A DNA stretch of 64,000 bases from Marinomonas foliarum (lineage in GTDB: Bacteria > Pseudomonadota > Gammaproteobacteria > Pseudomonadales > Marinomonadaceae): contig NZ_QPJQ01000025.1 of assembly GCF_003337275.1 (NCBI RefSeq), positions 1 through 64,000 of the forward strand, in the 5' to 3' direction. Positions 31,729 through 41,994 of the stretch are shown in pieces. The notes under the pieces are model-generated. The model saw only the letters and a list, made by a program, of their open reading frames with translations. It was not told where the DNA came from and searched no databases. The translations under genes were made by a program, and so were the position numbers. Within the stretch, counting starts at the first letter, position 1; the number at the start of each line of letters is the position of its first letter.

Positions 31729-31914
31729 TTATTCCCCTACCACTTTAACCATATAATAAACTTTATTAACCATACCACGTACAGAAGGAGTATCTTCCAA
31801 CTGACGAGTTTGGCCAACTTTACGCAAACCCAAGCCTTTTACAGTTTCACGGTGCTTTGGAAGACGACCGATCGGGCTGCGGGTTAGTTGAACTGTGATG
31901 GTATTATTCGCCAT
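31729..31914 (-). CDS. rpmD: 50S ribosomal protein L30
   Basis: Sixty-one-residue L30 with [23 protein letters not shown] (about 8-30), the usual short bacterial form. It lies six bases after rpsE and one base before rplO. Confidence 0.97.
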   Translation of the reverse strand: MANNTITVQLTRSPIGRLPKHRETVKGLGLRKVGQTRQLEDTPSVRGMVNKVYYMVKVVGE

Positions 31915-31920
31915 GACACA

Positions 31921-32421
31921 TTACCCCAAAATTTGATCGACTGACTTACCGCGTTTTGCTGCGATTTGTTCAGGTGCTTTCATATCCTGCAAACCTTTGA
32001 TCGTAGCGCGAACCACGTTTACTGGGTTTGTAGAACCGTAACATTTAGCCAATACGTTGTGAACGCCAGCGATCTCTAGAACCGCACGCATTGCACCACC
32101 GGCGATGATGCCAGTACCTTGTGACGCAGGCTGCATGTAAACTTTAGACGCGCCGTGGTTCGCTTTAACAGGATACTGAAGAGTATCGCCATCAAGCTTA
32201 ACAGAAACCATGTTGCGACGAGCTTGTTCCATTGCTTTTTGAATCGCCTGTGGAACTTCGCGCGCTTTACCGCGACCAAAGCCAACTTTACCTTTACCAT
32301 CACCAACGACTGTCAAAGCTGTGAAAGAGAAGATACGACCACCCTTTACAACTTTAGCAACGCGGTTTACTTGAACTAGCTTCTCTTGGAGGTCGCTAGT
32401 TTGTTGATCATTAACTGCCAT
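31921..32421 (-). CDS. rpsE: 30S ribosomal protein S5
   Basis: Decoding-accuracy protein. The 166 residues have the double-stranded RNA-binding S5 domain with [19 protein letters not shown] (about 24-42) and [12 protein letters not shown]. The spectinomycin-loop region VKGGRI is intact. Ten bases after rplR. Confidence 0.98.
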   Translation of the reverse strand: MAVNDQQTSDLQEKLVQVNRVAKVVKGGRIFSFTALTVVGDGKGKVGFGRGKAREVPQAIQKAMEQARRNMVSVKLDGDTLQYPVKANHGASKVYMQPASQGTGIIAGGAMRAVLEIAGVHNVLAKCYGSTNPVNVVRATIKGLQDMKAPEQIAAKRGKSVDQILG

Positions 32422-32431
32422 TTGCTACCCC

Positions 32432-32782
32432 TTAGAACTCTAGACCGGCTTCACGTGCAGCGTCAGCAAGAACCTGAACGCGGCCATGGTATTTGAAGCC
32501 AGAACGGTCGAAAGCGACCGAAGTGACACCTGCTTCTTTAGCGCGTGTAGCAATCAAAGTGCCGACTTCTTTAGCCGCCGTTTTGTTGCCTGTCGCTGTG
32601 CCACGAAGAGCCTCTTCAAGAGTAGAAGCACTAGCTAGCACTTTACTACCACAAGGAGAAATCACTTGAGCATACATATGGCGTGGTGTGCGATGTACAG
32701 TTAGACGATTCGCACCTAAGTCACGAATATGCAAACGAGCACGACGTGCACGACGAATCCGAGATTGTTTTTTAGTGTTCAT
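32432..32782 (-). CDS. rplR: 50S ribosomal protein L18
   Basis: 5S rRNA-binding protein of the central protuberance. The 116 residues contain [16 protein letters not shown] (about 26-41) and [24 protein letters not shown] at the C-terminus. Spaced ten bases from both neighbours. Confidence 0.98.
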   Translation of the reverse strand: MNTKKQSRIRRARRARLHIRDLGANRLTVHRTPRHMYAQVISPCGSKVLASASTLEEALRGTATGNKTAAKEVGTLIATRAKEAGVTSVAFDRSGFKYHGRVQVLADAAREAGLEF

Positions 32783-32792
32783 GAATGCCTAC

Positions 32793-33326
32793 CTACTTCT
32801 TCTTAGCTTCTTTACGACGAATCACTTCGTCAGAATAGCGAACACCCTTGCCTTTATATGGCTCTGGTGGACGGAAACCGCGAACTTCTGCAGCAACTTG
32901 TCCCACGGCTTGTTTATCAATGCCACGGATCACAACTTCTGTTTGAGAAGCGCATTCAGCTGTTATGCCTTCAGGTAGTTCGTAATCTACTGGATGAGAA
33001 AAACCCAGAGATAGGTTAAGTACGTTGCCTTTAAGCACAGCACGGTAACCAACACCTTGAAGAAGCAATCTTTTCTCGAAACCCTGACTAACACCAACAA
33101 CCATGTTGTTAATCAACGCACGAGTTGTACCAGCTAAGGCACGGCTTTGTTTTGCACCATCGCGCGCAGCGAAGGTAATAACATTTTCTTCTTTAGACAC
33201 TTGAACGCTTGTGTGAACATTAAACTCTAATGAACCTTTGCCGCCTTTAACAACAACATTTTGGCCATTTAGGGTCAAATCTACACCACTAGGAAGCGTC
33301 ACGGGACTATTAGCAACTCGAGACAT
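32793..33326 (-). CDS. rplF: 50S ribosomal protein L6
   Basis: Binds near the sarcin-ricin loop. The 177 residues consist of two repeated L6 folds; the C-terminal signature [24 protein letters not shown] is complete. Eight bases after rpsH. Confidence 0.98.
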   Translation of the reverse strand: MSRVANSPVTLPSGVDLTLNGQNVVVKGGKGSLEFNVHTSVQVSKEENVITFAARDGAKQSRALAGTTRALINNMVVGVSQGFEKRLLLQGVGYRAVLKGNVLNLSLGFSHPVDYELPEGITAECASQTEVVIRGIDKQAVGQVAAEVRGFRPPEPYKGKGVRYSDEVIRRKEAKKK

Positions 33327-33334
33327 ACTAACTC

Positions 33335-33727
33335 CTAGAATACTGTGCAGATTACTTCGCCACCGATACCAGCAGCACGAGCTGCACGGTCTGTCATCAC
33401 ACCTTTAGAGGTGGAGATGATAGCAACACCAAGGCCAGCTTCTACTTTAGGTAGAGCACTAGTGCCTTTGTATTGACGCAAACTTGGGCGAGATGCGCGT
33501 TTGATTTGTTCGATAACAGGCTTACCTTCGTAGTATTTCAACTCGATAGTAAGTGTTGGTTTTACTGCTTCATCTACGGAAAAGTCACCAACGTAACCTT
33601 CTTCGCGTAGTACAGCAGCAATCGACGCCTTCATTTTAGATGAAGGCATACTCACAGATGTCTTAGACGCCATCTGTGCATTACGAATACGTGTAAACAT
33701 ATCCGCAAGGGTATCTTGCATACTCAT
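33335..33727 (-). CDS. rpsH: 30S ribosomal protein S8
   Basis: 16S rRNA binder and, in E. coli, translational repressor of the spc operon. The 130 residues begin [18 protein letters not shown]; the first ATG is preferred because GGAG lies seven bases upstream. The C-terminal [26 protein letters not shown] is typical. A 130-base gap with a promoter and an enclosing repeat separates it from rpsN, unusual inside the spc operon. Confidence 0.98.
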   Translation of the reverse strand: MSMQDTLADMFTRIRNAQMASKTSVSMPSSKMKASIAAVLREEGYVGDFSVDEAVKPTLTIELKYYEGKPVIEQIKRASRPSLRQYKGTSALPKVEAGLGVAIISTSKGVMTDRAARAAGIGGEVICTVF

Positions 33728-33759
33728 TTAAGAGCTCCTAATTTAAAAAACCATTGTGC

Positions 33760-33858
33760 AGCAAATAGAGCTCGCGCATAGTACACAGCAGCGAGCAGAA
33801 TGTCCAGTATTTAGACACTCCACTCACTGCCATGTATTATGATCGCGCTCTACTTGCT
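33760..33858. repeat. Long-range inverted repeat in the rpsN-rpsH gap
   Basis: AGCAAATAGAGC (starting 33760) and GCTCTACTTGCT (ending 33858) can pair over 12 bases with one G-U pair in the minus-strand transcript, enclosing about 75 bases. A shorter GCTCGC/GCGAGC pair (33770-33775, 33791-33796) lies within. The outer arm ends exactly at the rpsN stop codon. Confidence 0.6.
33778..33806 (-). promoter_or_regulatory. Candidate internal promoter before rpsH
   Basis: Minus strand TGGACA (complement of 33801-33806, 5/6), 17-base spacer, TACTAT (complement of 33778-33783, 4/6), then G+C-rich GCGCGAGC. It would let rpsH-rplF-rplR-rpsE-rpmD-rplO-secY be transcribed separately from the upstream spc genes. 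Confidence 0.5.
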
Positions 33859-34163
33859 TACCAACTAGCTTTCTTCAAGCCTGGCACGTCACCACGCATC
33901 GCTGCTTCACGCAGTTTGATACGAGACAGACCGAAGCGACGGTATACACCGTGCGGACGACCTGTAATTTGGCAACGGTTACGCTGGCGTGAAGAAGATG
34001 AATCGCGTGGAAGCGCTTGCAATTTAAGCGTCGCTTCCCACTTTTCATCGTCCGATGCATTAACGTCACTAATGATCGCCTTTAGAGCCGCACGCTTTTC
34101 AGCGAACTTAGCTACTAATTTGGTGCGTTTTGCTTCGCGCTGAATCATTGATATTTTAGCCAT
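33858..34163 (-). CDS. rpsN: 30S ribosomal protein S14
   Basis: Small-subunit head protein. The 101-residue length and the lack of the CxxC zinc pairs identify the long, zinc-independent form ([25 protein letters not shown], about 63-87). Twelve bases after rplE. Confidence 0.98.
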   Translation of the reverse strand: MAKISMIQREAKRTKLVAKFAEKRAALKAIISDVNASDDEKWEATLKLQALPRDSSSSRQRNRCQITGRPHGVYRRFGLSRIKLREAAMRGDVPGLKKASW

Positions 34164-34175
34164 GATTCCTACCTC

Positions 34176-34715
34176 TTATTTCTTGAAAGGGAAACTAAAG
34201 GCGGCTAGCAAAGCACGACCTTCTTCGTCGGTACGAGCTGTCGTTGTGATGGTAATATCCATACCACGTACACGATCAACTTTATCGTAGTCGATTTCAG
34301 GGAAGATAATCTGCTCTTTAACACCCATGCTGTAGTTACCACGACCGTCGAAAGACTTAGGATTAAGCCCACGGAAGTCACGGATACGCGGGATAGCAAC
34401 ATCAACCAAACGGTCAAAGAAATCCCACATACGCTCACCACGTAGAGTTACTTTACAACCGATCGGATAACCGTCACGGATTTTAAAGCCTGCTACTGAT
34501 TTACGAGCCTTAGTCACTACAACTTTTTGGCCGCTAAGTGCTTCAAGATCATTTACCGCATGCTCAAGAAGTTTCTTGTCTGCGATAGCTTCACCAACAC
34601 CCATATTTAATGTGATTTTAGTGATTTTCGGCACTTCCATCACGTTTTGGTAACTAAACTCTTCAGTAAGTTTTGCTACCACTTGATCTTTATAAACTTG
34701 CTTAAGTCTCGCCAT
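34176..34715 (-). CDS. rplE: 50S ribosomal protein L5
   Basis: 5S rRNA-binding protein contacting the P-site tRNA. The 179 residues contain [11 protein letters not shown] (about 33-43) and [31 protein letters not shown] (about 117-147). In E. coli the S8 mRNA target lies at this gene's start; I did not recognise it here. Confidence 0.98.
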   Translation of the reverse strand: MARLKQVYKDQVVAKLTEEFSYQNVMEVPKITKITLNMGVGEAIADKKLLEHAVNDLEALSGQKVVVTKARKSVAGFKIRDGYPIGCKVTLRGERMWDFFDRLVDVAIPRIRDFRGLNPKSFDGRGNYSMGVKEQIIFPEIDYDKVDRVRGMDITITTTARTDEEGRALLAAFSFPFKK

Positions 34716-34732
34716 GGCTATAATTCTCGCTC

Positions 34733-35050
34733 TTAGGCGTCGATCGCTTCACTATTTGATTTAAAGATACGCACTTTCGTACCATCTTCATTCAATTTAA
34801 AGCCGACGCGATCCGCTTTACCCGTAGCATTGTTAAAAATGGCTACATTAGAAACCTGGATAGGTGCTTCTTGTTCAACGATACCACCAGTTGAACCCTT
34901 CATAGGGTTTGGTTTCTCGTGCTTCTTAACAGTGTTAATGCCAGAAACTAGAACTCGGTTTTCGTCTACTACCTTAACAACTTTACCGCGCTTACCTTTG
35001 TCTTTCCCAGCAATCACGATAATTTCGTCGTTACGTTTGATTTTGCGCAT
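34733..35050 (-). CDS. rplX: 50S ribosomal protein L24
   Basis: Assembly initiator at the exit tunnel. The 105 residues start with the KOW motif ([17 protein letters not shown], about 8-24). Seventeen bases separate it from each neighbour. Confidence 0.98.
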   Translation of the reverse strand: MRKIKRNDEIIVIAGKDKGKRGKVVKVVDENRVLVSGINTVKKHEKPNPMKGSTGGIVEQEAPIQVSNVAIFNNATGKADRVGFKLNEDGTKVRIFKSNSEAIDA

Positions 35051-35067
35051 AATGTCCCCTCTCTCTC

Positions 35068-35436
35068 TTACAGCACTTCAGGCGCAAGAGAAACAATTTT
35101 CATGAACTGCTCTGTGCGCAATTCACGTGTTACAGGGCCAAAGATACGAGTACCAATAGGCTGTCCTGAAGCATTCAATAGAACCGCTGAGTTTACATCA
35201 AAACGGATTACTGAGCCATCAGAACGACGAACACCTTTCTTAGTTCTAACAACAACTGCGTTTAGAACCTGCCCTTTTTTAACACGACCACGTGGGATCG
35301 CTTCTTTCACTGTGACCTTAATGATGTCACCGATAGCAGCATAACGACGATGTGAGCCACCCAGTACTTTAATACACTGAACACGCTTTGCGCCGCTGTT
35401 ATCTGCAACATCAAGCATCGATTCTGTTTGAATCAT
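35068..35436 (-). CDS. rplN: 50S ribosomal protein L14
   Basis: Intersubunit bridge protein, first gene of the spc operon order. The 122 residues begin [27 protein letters not shown] and end [18 protein letters not shown] 51-base gap separates it from rpsQ, marking the S10/spc boundary; no separate promoter is clear there. Confidence 0.98.
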   Translation of the reverse strand: MIQTESMLDVADNSGAKRVQCIKVLGGSHRRYAAIGDIIKVTVKEAIPRGRVKKGQVLNAVVVRTKKGVRRSDGSVIRFDVNSAVLLNASGQPIGTRIFGPVTRELRTEQFMKIVSLAPEVL

Positions 35437-35487
35437 TACTGCTCTCCAATCAAATTAGATAACAAGTCTCACGAAGGAAAGAGCAGC

Positions 35488-35748
35488 TTAAACAGCTGCT
35501 GCTTTTTCGACAACTTGAACCAGATTCCAAGTCTTAGACTTAGAGTAAGGACGTGTTTCTACGACCTTAACGGTATCACCGATCTGACACTCATTGTTTT
35601 CATCGTGAGCGTGTAATTTAGTAGAACGACGAATGAACTTACCGTATAGCGGATGTTTCTCTGTACGCTCAACTAGTACCGTGATGGTTTTATCCATCTT
35701 ATCGCTAACTACTTTACCAGTAGCTGTACGCGCTTTTGTTTCTGCCAT
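35488..35748 (-). CDS. rpsQ: 30S ribosomal protein S17
   Basis: Primary 16S binder with an OB fold. The start chosen is ATG 35748 ([12 protein letters not shown]), giving 86 residues; an in-frame non-ATG start seven codons upstream would overlap rpmC. The motif [25 protein letters not shown] (about 32-56) is typical. It lies one base after rpmC. Confidence 0.97.
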   Translation of the reverse strand: MAETKARTATGKVVSDKMDKTITVLVERTEKHPLYGKFIRRSTKLHAHDENNECQIGDTVKVVETRPYSKSKTWNLVQVVEKAAAV

Positions 35749-35749
35749 C

Positions 35750-35941
35750 TTAGTTACCTGCCTTATCATTTAGCACGGTTTTAACACGTGCGATATTGCG
35801 GCGAACTTGCGAGAGCAAATGAGTTTGCGCTAACTGACCAGTGGCTTTCTGCATGCGCAGAGTAAATTGCTCACGTAGTAGTTCAATCAAGGTCGCTTGT
35901 AGCTCAGCTACAGACTTTTCTTGCAGTTCTTTTGCTTTCAT
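35750..35941 (-). CDS. rpmC: 50S ribosomal protein L29
   Basis: Short helical-hairpin protein at the exit tunnel (63 residues, [24 protein letters not shown]). Its ATG immediately follows the rplP stop and its stop lies one base before rpsQ, a tightly coupled trio. Confidence 0.98.
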   Translation of the reverse strand: MKAKELQEKSVAELQATLIELLREQFTLRMQKATGQLAQTHLLSQVRRNIARVKTVLNDKAGN

Positions 35942-36355
35942 CTACATCACCGTACGCGTTACGAAAGTTGTGGACAGAGGAAGCTTAGCAGCAGCCAACG
36001 CGAATGCTTCGCGAGCTAGCTGTTCTGATACACCCTCAACTTCATAAAGCATTTTTCCAGGTTGAATCTGTGCAACCCAGTATTCTACGCTACCCTTACC
36101 TTTACCCTGACGAACCTCAAGAGGTTTCTGGGTAATCGGCTTATCAGGGAACACACGAATCCAGATTTTACCACCACGCTTGATGTGACGAGTCATTGCA
36201 CGACGCGCCGCTTCAATTTGACGAGCAGTAAGACGACCACGTTCAGTGGACTTCAATCCGAATTCACCAAAGCTAACTTGGTTTCCGCGAAGAGCCAAGC
36301 CGCGGTTACGGCCTTTTTGCATCTTGCGGAACTTAGTACGTTTCGGTTGTAACAT
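35942..36355 (-). CDS. rplP: 50S ribosomal protein L16
   Basis: Contacts A-site tRNA. The 137 residues start [19 protein letters not shown] and include the conserved [16 protein letters not shown] (about 81-95). In other species it is hydroxylated at an arginine; that modification cannot be judged here. Ten bases after rpsC. Confidence 0.98.
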   Translation of the reverse strand: MLQPKRTKFRKMQKGRNRGLALRGNQVSFGEFGLKSTERGRLTARQIEAARRAMTRHIKRGGKIWIRVFPDKPITQKPLEVRQGKGKGSVEYWVAQIQPGKMLYEVEGVSEQLAREAFALAAAKLPLSTTFVTRTVM

Positions 36356-36365
36356 GACTTACCCC

Positions 36366-37046
36366 CTACTTAGACTTCTTCTTTTGTGCGCCTTTATCAG
36401 CTCGCACTTGTTCAATACCGCCCAAGATTTCGCCTTTGAAGATCCACACTTTTACGCCAATGATGCCGTAAGTTGTAGCTGCTTCATAAGTAGCGTAGTC
36501 AATGTCAGCGCGTAGAGTGTGTAGAGGTACACGACCTTCACGGTACCACTCAGCACGTGCAATTTCTGCACCGCCCAAACGACCACTTACCTGAACCTTG
36601 ATACCTTTCGCGCCTGCACGCATAGCATTCTGTACTGCGCGCTTCATAGCACGACGGAACATAACACGACGCTCAAGTTGGCTAGCAATATTTTGCGCAA
36701 CCAATTTAGCATCCATTTCAGGCTTACGAATTTCTTCGATGTTGATATGGACAGGTACGCCCATCATTTCAGAAACTGCATTACGTAGCTTCTCAACATC
36801 TTCGCCCTTCTTACCAATCACGATACCCGGACGGGCAGTGTGAATTGTAATGCGAGCTGTCTGAGCAGGACGCTGAATCTCAATACGAGAAACAGAAGCC
36901 TGGACCAATTTTTTCTCCAGGAACGCACGAACCTGAAGATCGTTTAATAACAGCTTAGAGTAGTTTTGATTATTAGCATACCAAGTAGAAGTATGATCTT
37001 TAACTATCCCTAGGCGTATACCAGTTGGATGAACCTTCTGACCCAT
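36366..37046 (-). CDS. rpsC: 30S ribosomal protein S3
   Basis: mRNA-entry helicase component. The 226 residues have a KH domain with [15 protein letters not shown] (about 73-87) and the C-terminal S3 domain with [30 protein letters not shown] (about 155-184). Fourteen bases after rplV. Confidence 0.98.
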   Translation of the reverse strand: MGQKVHPTGIRLGIVKDHTSTWYANNQNYSKLLLNDLQVRAFLEKKLVQASVSRIEIQRPAQTARITIHTARPGIVIGKKGEDVEKLRNAVSEMMGVPVHINIEEIRKPEMDAKLVAQNIASQLERRVMFRRAMKRAVQNAMRAGAKGIKVQVSGRLGGAEIARAEWYREGRVPLHTLRADIDYATYEAATTYGIIGVKVWIFKGEILGGIEQVRADKGAQKKKSK

Positions 37047-37060
37047 TGGGTTTCTCCTAA

Positions 37061-37393
37061 TTAGTCAGCGACTTTAACTGTAATATGGCAACCGCGTTTT
37101 AGAATACGGTCAGCACGGCCTTTGGCACGTGGCATAATACGTTTCAGAGTCATAGCCTCATCAACGTAAGCCGTAGACACACGCAAGTCATCTACATCAG
37201 CACCTTCGTTATGCTCAGCGTTAGCTATAGCAGACTCTAGTACTTTCTTGACAATTACTGCCGCCTTTTTAGGACTGAACGTTAAAATGTTCAGTGCTTC
37301 GCTAACAGATTTGCCGCGGATTTGATCTACAACCAAACGGGCCTTCTGCGCTGAGAGGCGAGCACCCTTCAATGAAGCTTTTACTTCACTCAT
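37061..37393 (-). CDS. rplV: 50S ribosomal protein L22
   Basis: Lines the exit tunnel; its beta hairpin is a macrolide-resistance hotspot in other species. The 110 residues contain [19 protein letters not shown] (about 12-30) and end [23 protein letters not shown]. No hairpin deletion or duplication is evident. Confidence 0.98.
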   Translation of the reverse strand: MSEVKASLKGARLSAQKARLVVDQIRGKSVSEALNILTFSPKKAAVIVKKVLESAIANAEHNEGADVDDLRVSTAYVDEAMTLKRIMPRAKGRADRILKRGCHITVKVAD

Positions 37394-37407
37394 GTTAATA
37401 CCCCTTA

Positions 37408-37683
37408 TTACCGTTTGGCTTTCTTGTCCGCGACATGACCACGATATGTACGGGTCGGAGCGAACTCACCCAATTTATGACCGACCATATCTTCAGTTAC
37501 TAGAACTGGAACATGCTGGCGACCATTATGGACAGCGATAGTCAACCCTACAAAATCAGGGAAGATAGTAGAACGGCGTGACCAAGTTTTAATTGGACGA
37601 CGATCTTTTTTCTCTACCGCAGCCTCTACCTTTTTCAACAAATGAAGGTCGATAAAAGGACCTTTTTTTAGTGAACGTGGCAC
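37408..37683 (-). CDS. rpsS: 30S ribosomal protein S19
   Basis: Head protein forming a complex with S13. The 91 residues start [12 protein letters not shown] and include [28 protein letters not shown] (about 34-61). Fifteen bases after rplB. Confidence 0.98.
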   Translation of the reverse strand: MPRSLKKGPFIDLHLLKKVEAAVEKKDRRPIKTWSRRSTIFPDFVGLTIAVHNGRQHVPVLVTEDMVGHKLGEFAPTRTYRGHVADKKAKR

Positions 37684-37698
37684 AGTCGTTTCCTCTTA

Positions 37699-38523
37699 TT
37701 ACTTAGTACGGCGACGTACAATAAGTTTGTCAGTACGCTTGTTGCTGCGCGTTTTGTAACCTTTAGTAGGCACACCCCATGGCGTAACTGGGTGACGACC
37801 ACCTTTGCTACGACCTTCACCACCACCATGTGGGTGATCAACTGGGTTCATCGCCGAACCGCGAACGGTAGGACGAACACCACGCCAACGCGTAGCACCA
37901 GCTTTACCAAGAACTCGCAAGCTATGCTCAGAGTTTGATACTTCACCTAAAGTAGCGCGACATTCTGTCAGTACTTTACGCATTTCGCCTGAACGTAGGC
38001 GAAGGGTAACGTAGCGACCTTCACGAGCAACTAGCTGAGCAGAAGCACCAGCGGAACGTGCAACTTGTGCACCTTTACCTGGCTTAAGCTCGACACAGTG
38101 TACGGTACTACCAACTGGGATATTTTGCAGAGGCAAAGTATTACCAGCTTTGATAGGCGCATCTGCACCACTAAAAACGATATTGCCAGCGACCATACCT
38201 TTAGAAGCGATAATGTAACGACGCTCACCATCAGCATATCTAATTAATGCAATATTTGCAGAACGGTTTGGATCATACTCCAAACGCTCAACTACCGCAG
38301 AAATTCCATCTTTATTACGACGGAAATCAACCATACGGTAATGCTGCTTATGACCACCACCTACGTGACGCGTAGTGATGCGTCCGTTATTGTTACGTCC
38401 ACCAGATTTGCTTTTTGTGTCTAGCAAAGGTGCATATGGTGCGCCTTTGTGCAAATCGTTGTTGGTAACTTTAACAACGTGACGACGGCCTGCAGACGTT
38501 GGCTTACTTTTAACAACAGCCAT
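37699..38523 (-). CDS. rplB: 50S ribosomal protein L2
   Basis: Needed for subunit joining and peptidyl transfer. The 274 residues have the conserved [20 protein letters not shown] region, including the histidine implicated in activity (about residue 230). Fourteen bases after rplW. Confidence 0.98.
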   Translation of the reverse strand: MAVVKSKPTSAGRRHVVKVTNNDLHKGAPYAPLLDTKSKSGGRNNNGRITTRHVGGGHKQHYRMVDFRRNKDGISAVVERLEYDPNRSANIALIRYADGERRYIIASKGMVAGNIVFSGADAPIKAGNTLPLQNIPVGSTVHCVELKPGKGAQVARSAGASAQLVAREGRYVTLRLRSGEMRKVLTECRATLGEVSNSEHSLRVLGKAGATRWRGVRPTVRGSAMNPVDHPHGGGEGRSKGGRHPVTPWGVPTKGYKTRSNKRTDKLIVRRRTK

Positions 38524-38537
38524 TGACCTATCTCCCC

Positions 38538-38834
38538 TTATTCAGCGACCATGAAATCAATGTCTTGGCCTTCAGCCAAACGTACATACGCTTTTTTCAC
38601 GTCTTTACGTTTACCTAGACCACGAACTGTACGCTTAGTTTTACCTTTATGGTTCAACGTGCGAACAGACTCAACTTTGACTTCAAAAAGCGCTTCGATA
38701 GCTTGTTTGATTTCAGGTTTCGTTGCATCACCAGTTACACGAAAAACATACTGACCATTACCTTCGGCTACGATCGTTGCTTTTTCGGAAATGTGTGGAC
38801 CCAACAGAACTTTATAAATACGTTCGCCGATCAT
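38538..38834 (-). CDS. rplW: 50S ribosomal protein L23
   Basis: Exit-tunnel docking site for trigger factor and SRP. The 98 residues contain [13 protein letters not shown] (about 12-24) and the glutamate docking region. Its ATG overlaps the rplD stop by four bases. Confidence 0.98.
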   Translation of the reverse strand: MIGERIYKVLLGPHISEKATIVAEGNGQYVFRVTGDATKPEIKQAIEALFEVKVESVRTLNHKGKTKRTVRGLGKRKDVKKAYVRLAEGQDIDFMVAE

Positions 38835-39436
38835 GCTAGTGCCTCCTCAACTTGTTTCAGAGCACCAACTGTCACCAACACTTTGTCGTAAGCAATCAAG
38901 CTAACAGGGTCGATAGACGCTGCATCACGTACATCTACGTTAGGAATGTTGCGAGCCGCTAAGAATAAATTGTCATCCAATTGATCGGAAACAATCAAAG
39001 CGTTCTCAATATTCAATTCTGCCATTTTTGCTATGAAGAGCTTAGTTTTTGGAGCTTCCAATTTAAGATCTTCTACAACAACAAGACGGTCTTGACGTAC
39101 AAGCTCAGACCAGATGGTGCGCATTGCTGCACGGTACATCTTCTTGTTCACTTTCTGAGAGTGATCTTGTGGCTTAGCAGCGAAAGTAACACCACCAGAG
39201 CGCCATAGAGGGCTACGGATAGTACCTGCGCGTGCACGACCAGAACCTTTTTGTTTCCAAGGTTTGCGTCCACCACCTGCTACTTCAGAGCGTGTCTTCT
39301 GTGCACGTGAGCCTTGACGAGCGCCAGCCAAGTAAGATGTAACTACTTGGTGAACCAACGCTTCGTTGTATTCACGAGCAAAGGCTACATCAGAAACTTC
39401 TACAGTTCCTTCCGCGCCTGTTAGATTCAAGTTCAT
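38831..39436 (-). CDS. rplD: 50S ribosomal protein L4
   Basis: Exit-tunnel protein and, in E. coli, repressor of the S10 operon through a leader upstream of rpsJ. The 201 residues have the tunnel loop [30 protein letters not shown] (about 54-83). Only about 70 bases of leader precede rpsJ here, so control, if present, may act in the rpsJ-rplC spacer. Confidence 0.98.
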   Translation of the reverse strand: MNLNLTGAEGTVEVSDVAFAREYNEALVHQVVTSYLAGARQGSRAQKTRSEVAGGGRKPWKQKGSGRARAGTIRSPLWRSGGVTFAAKPQDHSQKVNKKMYRAAMRTIWSELVRQDRLVVVEDLKLEAPKTKLFIAKMAELNIENALIVSDQLDDNLFLAARNIPNVDVRDAASIDPVSLIAYDKVLVTVGALKQVEEALA

Positions 39437-39448
39437 TGTCTACCCCTC

Positions 39449-40087
39449 TTAGCGAGCTTTAACAGCTGATTGAAGAATAACATCACCATTTACTGCACCA
39501 GGTACGGCACCTTTCACAAGGATAAGGTTACGTTCTGTGTCTACACGAACCACTTCTAGTGATTGAGTAGTTACTTGTGCAGCACCCATATGGCCAGCCA
39601 TCTTCTTGCCTTTCCAAACACGACCAGGTGTTTGACATTGGCCGATAGAACCAGGTGCACGGTGAGACAACGAGTTACCATGCGTAGCGTCTTGCATACT
39701 AAAATTATGACGCTTGATGGCACCTTGAAACCCTTTACCCTTTGATTGACCAGTTACATCAACCATTTGGATAGATTCGAAATCAGCAACAGTTAGCTCA
39801 TCACCAACATTGATTTCTTTTTCGTCACCTGCCAGGCGGAACTCCCACAAACCACGACCTGCTTCAACATTCGCTTTTGCATAATGACCCGCAGCAGCTT
39901 TGTTAACGCGGCTCGAACGGCGAGAACCTACAGTTACTTGAACAGCTTGGTAGCCGTCAGTTTCTGCTGTTTTCACCTGAGTAACGCGGTTCGGTTCAAC
40001 CTCGATGACGGTTACTGGCACGGATACACCATCTTCAGTGAAGATACGTGTCATTCCGGCTTTGCGTCCGACTAATTGAATAGTCAT
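39449..40087 (-). CDS. rplC: 50S ribosomal protein L3
   Basis: Early assembly protein near the peptidyl-transferase centre. The 212 residues include [34 protein letters not shown] (about 139-172), with the methylated-glutamine site Q of E. coli in the same segment. It is preceded by a 128-base structured spacer after rpsJ. Confidence 0.98.
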   Translation of the reverse strand: MTIQLVGRKAGMTRIFTEDGVSVPVTVIEVEPNRVTQVKTAETDGYQAVQVTVGSRRSSRVNKAAAGHYAKANVEAGRGLWEFRLAGDEKEINVGDELTVADFESIQMVDVTGQSKGKGFQGAIKRHNFSMQDATHGNSLSHRAPGSIGQCQTPGRVWKGKKMAGHMGAAQVTTQSLEVVRVDTERNLILVKGAVPGAVNGDVILQSAVKAR

Positions 40088-40215
40088 TTTTTACCTCATT
40101 TGCCAGTTGTGTATGGGGCTATCACCCGCTACGGCTGATCATTCCAGATCATTCCACTAATGTGCATATAGCCGACTGATAACCAGCCGGTTGTCGCACC
40201 CCAAACTTTGAGCTA
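40088..40215 (-). promoter_or_regulatory. Structured rpsJ-rplC spacer, possible leader
   Basis: A 128-base non-coding spacer inside the S10 operon. On the minus strand CCGGCTG and CAGTCGG (complement of 40172-40190) form a seven-pair hairpin including one G-U pair. Further on are a tandem TGGAATGATC repeat and GGGTGATAGCCC, which can fold near the rplC start. No convincing promoter was found. Role in L3 or L4 control is inferred. Confidence 0.4.
40137..40156. repeat. Perfect tandem 10-bp repeat
   Basis: GATCATTCCA is present twice without a gap (40137-40146, 40147-40156) in the rpsJ-rplC spacer. Confidence 0.9.
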
Positions 40216-40527
40216 TTAACCCAAAGAAATTTGTACTTCCACGCCTGCCGCAAGATCTAGCTTCATTAGAGCATCAACTGTTTTTTCAGTTGGCTCAACG
40301 ATATCTAGAACACGTTTATGTGTACGGATTTCATACTGATCACGCGCATCTTTGTTTACGTGTGGAGAAATCAATACTGTATAACGCTCTTTGCGAGTAG
40401 GAAGTGGAATCGGTCCACGCACTTGCGCACCTGTACGTTTCGCTGTGTCCACAATTTCTTGTGTTGAAGCATCGATCAGACGATGATCAAATGCTTTCAG
40501 ACGAATACGGATTTTTTGGCTTTGCAT
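40216..40527 (-). CDS. rpsJ: 30S ribosomal protein S10 (NusE)
   Basis: Head protein that also pairs with NusB in antitermination. The start is ATG 40527 ([19 protein letters not shown]), giving 103 residues; an in-frame start six codons upstream overlaps the Shine-Dalgarno [31 protein letters not shown] is conserved. First gene of the S10 operon, with its own promoter at 40604-40632. Confidence 0.98.
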   Translation of the reverse strand: MQSQKIRIRLKAFDHRLIDASTQEIVDTAKRTGAQVRGPIPLPTRKERYTVLISPHVNKDARDQYEIRTHKRVLDIVEPTEKTVDALMKLDLAAGVEVQISLG

Positions 40528-40603
40528 TTCCAACTCCAAATACAATGTTTTAATGACCTAACTGTACATTTATTAGGCCACAATCCTTTTTTAAGGACGG
40601 CGA

Positions 40604-40632
40604 ATATTAGCCATTCAAAAACTGGTTGTCAA
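40604..40632 (-). promoter_or_regulatory. S10-operon promoter
   Basis: Minus strand exact TTGACA (complement of 40627-40632), 17-base spacer, TAATAT (complement of 40604-40609), then TCGCCGTCC. The resulting leader is only about 70 bases and contains two small hairpins (TCCTT/AAGGA and GGCCTAA/TTAGGTC). Confidence 0.75.
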
Positions 40633-40670
40633 GTAACCAATTTCTGAACAAACAAAATAAACCATAAAAT

Positions 40671-40703
40671 AAAAAGGCCACCCGATATGCGAGTGGCCTT
40701 TTT
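40671..40703 (-). terminator. tuf terminator
   Basis: GGCCAC and GTGGCC arms with a short inner extension, flanked by A5 and T5. It lies 32 bases after the tuf stop and separates the str operon from the S10 promoter. Confidence 0.93.
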
Positions 40704-40735
40704 CTAAATCAAAGTAAGCAGATATTACTATCTAA

Positions 40736-41959
40736 TTACTTAAGGATTTTAGCTACAACACCAGCACCAACTGTACGACCACCTTCACGGATCGCGAAAC
40801 GTAGACCTTCGTCCATCGCGATTGGGTGAATTAGTTCAACAGTCATTTGAATGTTGTCACCAGGCATAACCATTTCTACGCCTTCAGGAAGAGAACAAGC
40901 ACCAGTTACGTCAGTTGTACGGAAGTAGAACTGAGGACGGTAGCCTTTGAAGAATGGAGTGTGACGACCACCTTCATCTTTACCCAACACATACACTTCT
41001 GCTTCAAACTCAGTGTGAGGTGTGATTGAACCAGGCTTAGCCAACACTTGACCACGCTGAACATCTTCACGCTTAGTACCACGCAGAAGAATACCACAGT
41101 TCTCACCAGCACGACCTTCGTCTAGAAGCTTACGGAACATTTCTACACCAGTACAAGTTGTCTTAGTAGTATCAACGATACCAACAATTTCAACCTCTTC
41201 TTGGATGCGGATGATACCACGCTCAACACGACCTGTAACAACTGTACCACGGCCTTGAATAGAGAACACATCCTCGATAGGCATGATGAATGCACCGTCG
41301 ATTGCACGCTCTGGCTCAGGAATGTAAGAATCTAGAGTTTCAACAAGTGTTTTAACAGCTGTTGTACCCATTTCGTTATCATCTTCACCGTTCAACGCCA
41401 TTAGAGCTGAACCTGGGATGATTGGAGTATCATCACCTGGGAAGTCGTATTCAGAAAGAAGATCGCGAAGCTCCATTTCAACAAGCTCTAGCATCTCTGC
41501 ATATTCTTCAGAATCTGCACCGCCACAATCTTCAGCTAGAAGATCTGCTTTGTTAAGGAATACTACGATGTAAGGTACACCCACTTGACGAGAAAGAAGG
41601 ATGTGCTCACGAGTCTGAGGCATAGGGCCGTCAGTCGCACCACATACTAGAATCGCGCCATCCATTTGAGCAGCACCAGTGATCATGTTTTTAACATAAT
41701 CGGCGTGCCCAGGACAGTCTACGTGTGCGTAGTGACGAATTGGAGAATCATACTCTACGTGAGAAGTAGAGATAGTGATACCACGCTCACGCTCTTCTGG
41801 AGCATTATCGATACCATCAAAAGCAACAGCTGTTCCGCCGAATACTTCTGCACATACACGAGTCAATGCTGCCGTTAGAGTTGTTTTACCGTGGTCAACG
41901 TGACCGATAGTACCAACGTTAACGTGTGGTTTATTACGTTCGAATTTACTCTTTGCCAT
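40736..41959 (-). CDS. tuf: Elongation factor Tu
   Basis: GTPase that delivers aminoacyl-tRNA. The 407 residues are 13 longer than E. coli EF-Tu. GHVDHGKT (19-26), DCPGH (81-85) and NKAD (136-139) are intact. Ten extra residues follow NKAD (about 141-156, containing [10 protein letters not shown]) before LELVEME; three further extra residues (about 190-200) are shared with Pseudomonas. It is the last gene of the str operon and the only tuf copy in the window. Confidence 0.98.
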   Translation of the reverse strand: MAKSKFERNKPHVNVGTIGHVDHGKTTLTAALTRVCAEVFGGTAVAFDGIDNAPEERERGITISTSHVEYDSPIRHYAHVDCPGHADYVKNMITGAAQMDGAILVCGATDGPMPQTREHILLSRQVGVPYIVVFLNKADLLAEDCGGADSEEYAEMLELVEMELRDLLSEYDFPGDDTPIIPGSALMALNGEDDNEMGTTAVKTLVETLDSYIPEPERAIDGAFIMPIEDVFSIQGRGTVVTGRVERGIIRIQEEVEIVGIVDTTKTTCTGVEMFRKLLDEGRAGENCGILLRGTKREDVQRGQVLAKPGSITPHTEFEAEVYVLGKDEGGRHTPFFKGYRPQFYFRTTDVTGACSLPEGVEMVMPGDNIQMTVELIHPIAMDEGLRFAIREGGRTVGAGVVAKILK

Positions 41960-41994
41960 GATACATACACCTTAAGAATTAGTAAGTATGATGA

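Noticed and set aside
40736..41959. EF-Tu insertion as a frameshift artefact
   Set aside because: The frame is continuous, flanking motifs align on both sides and the insertion is a whole number of codons.
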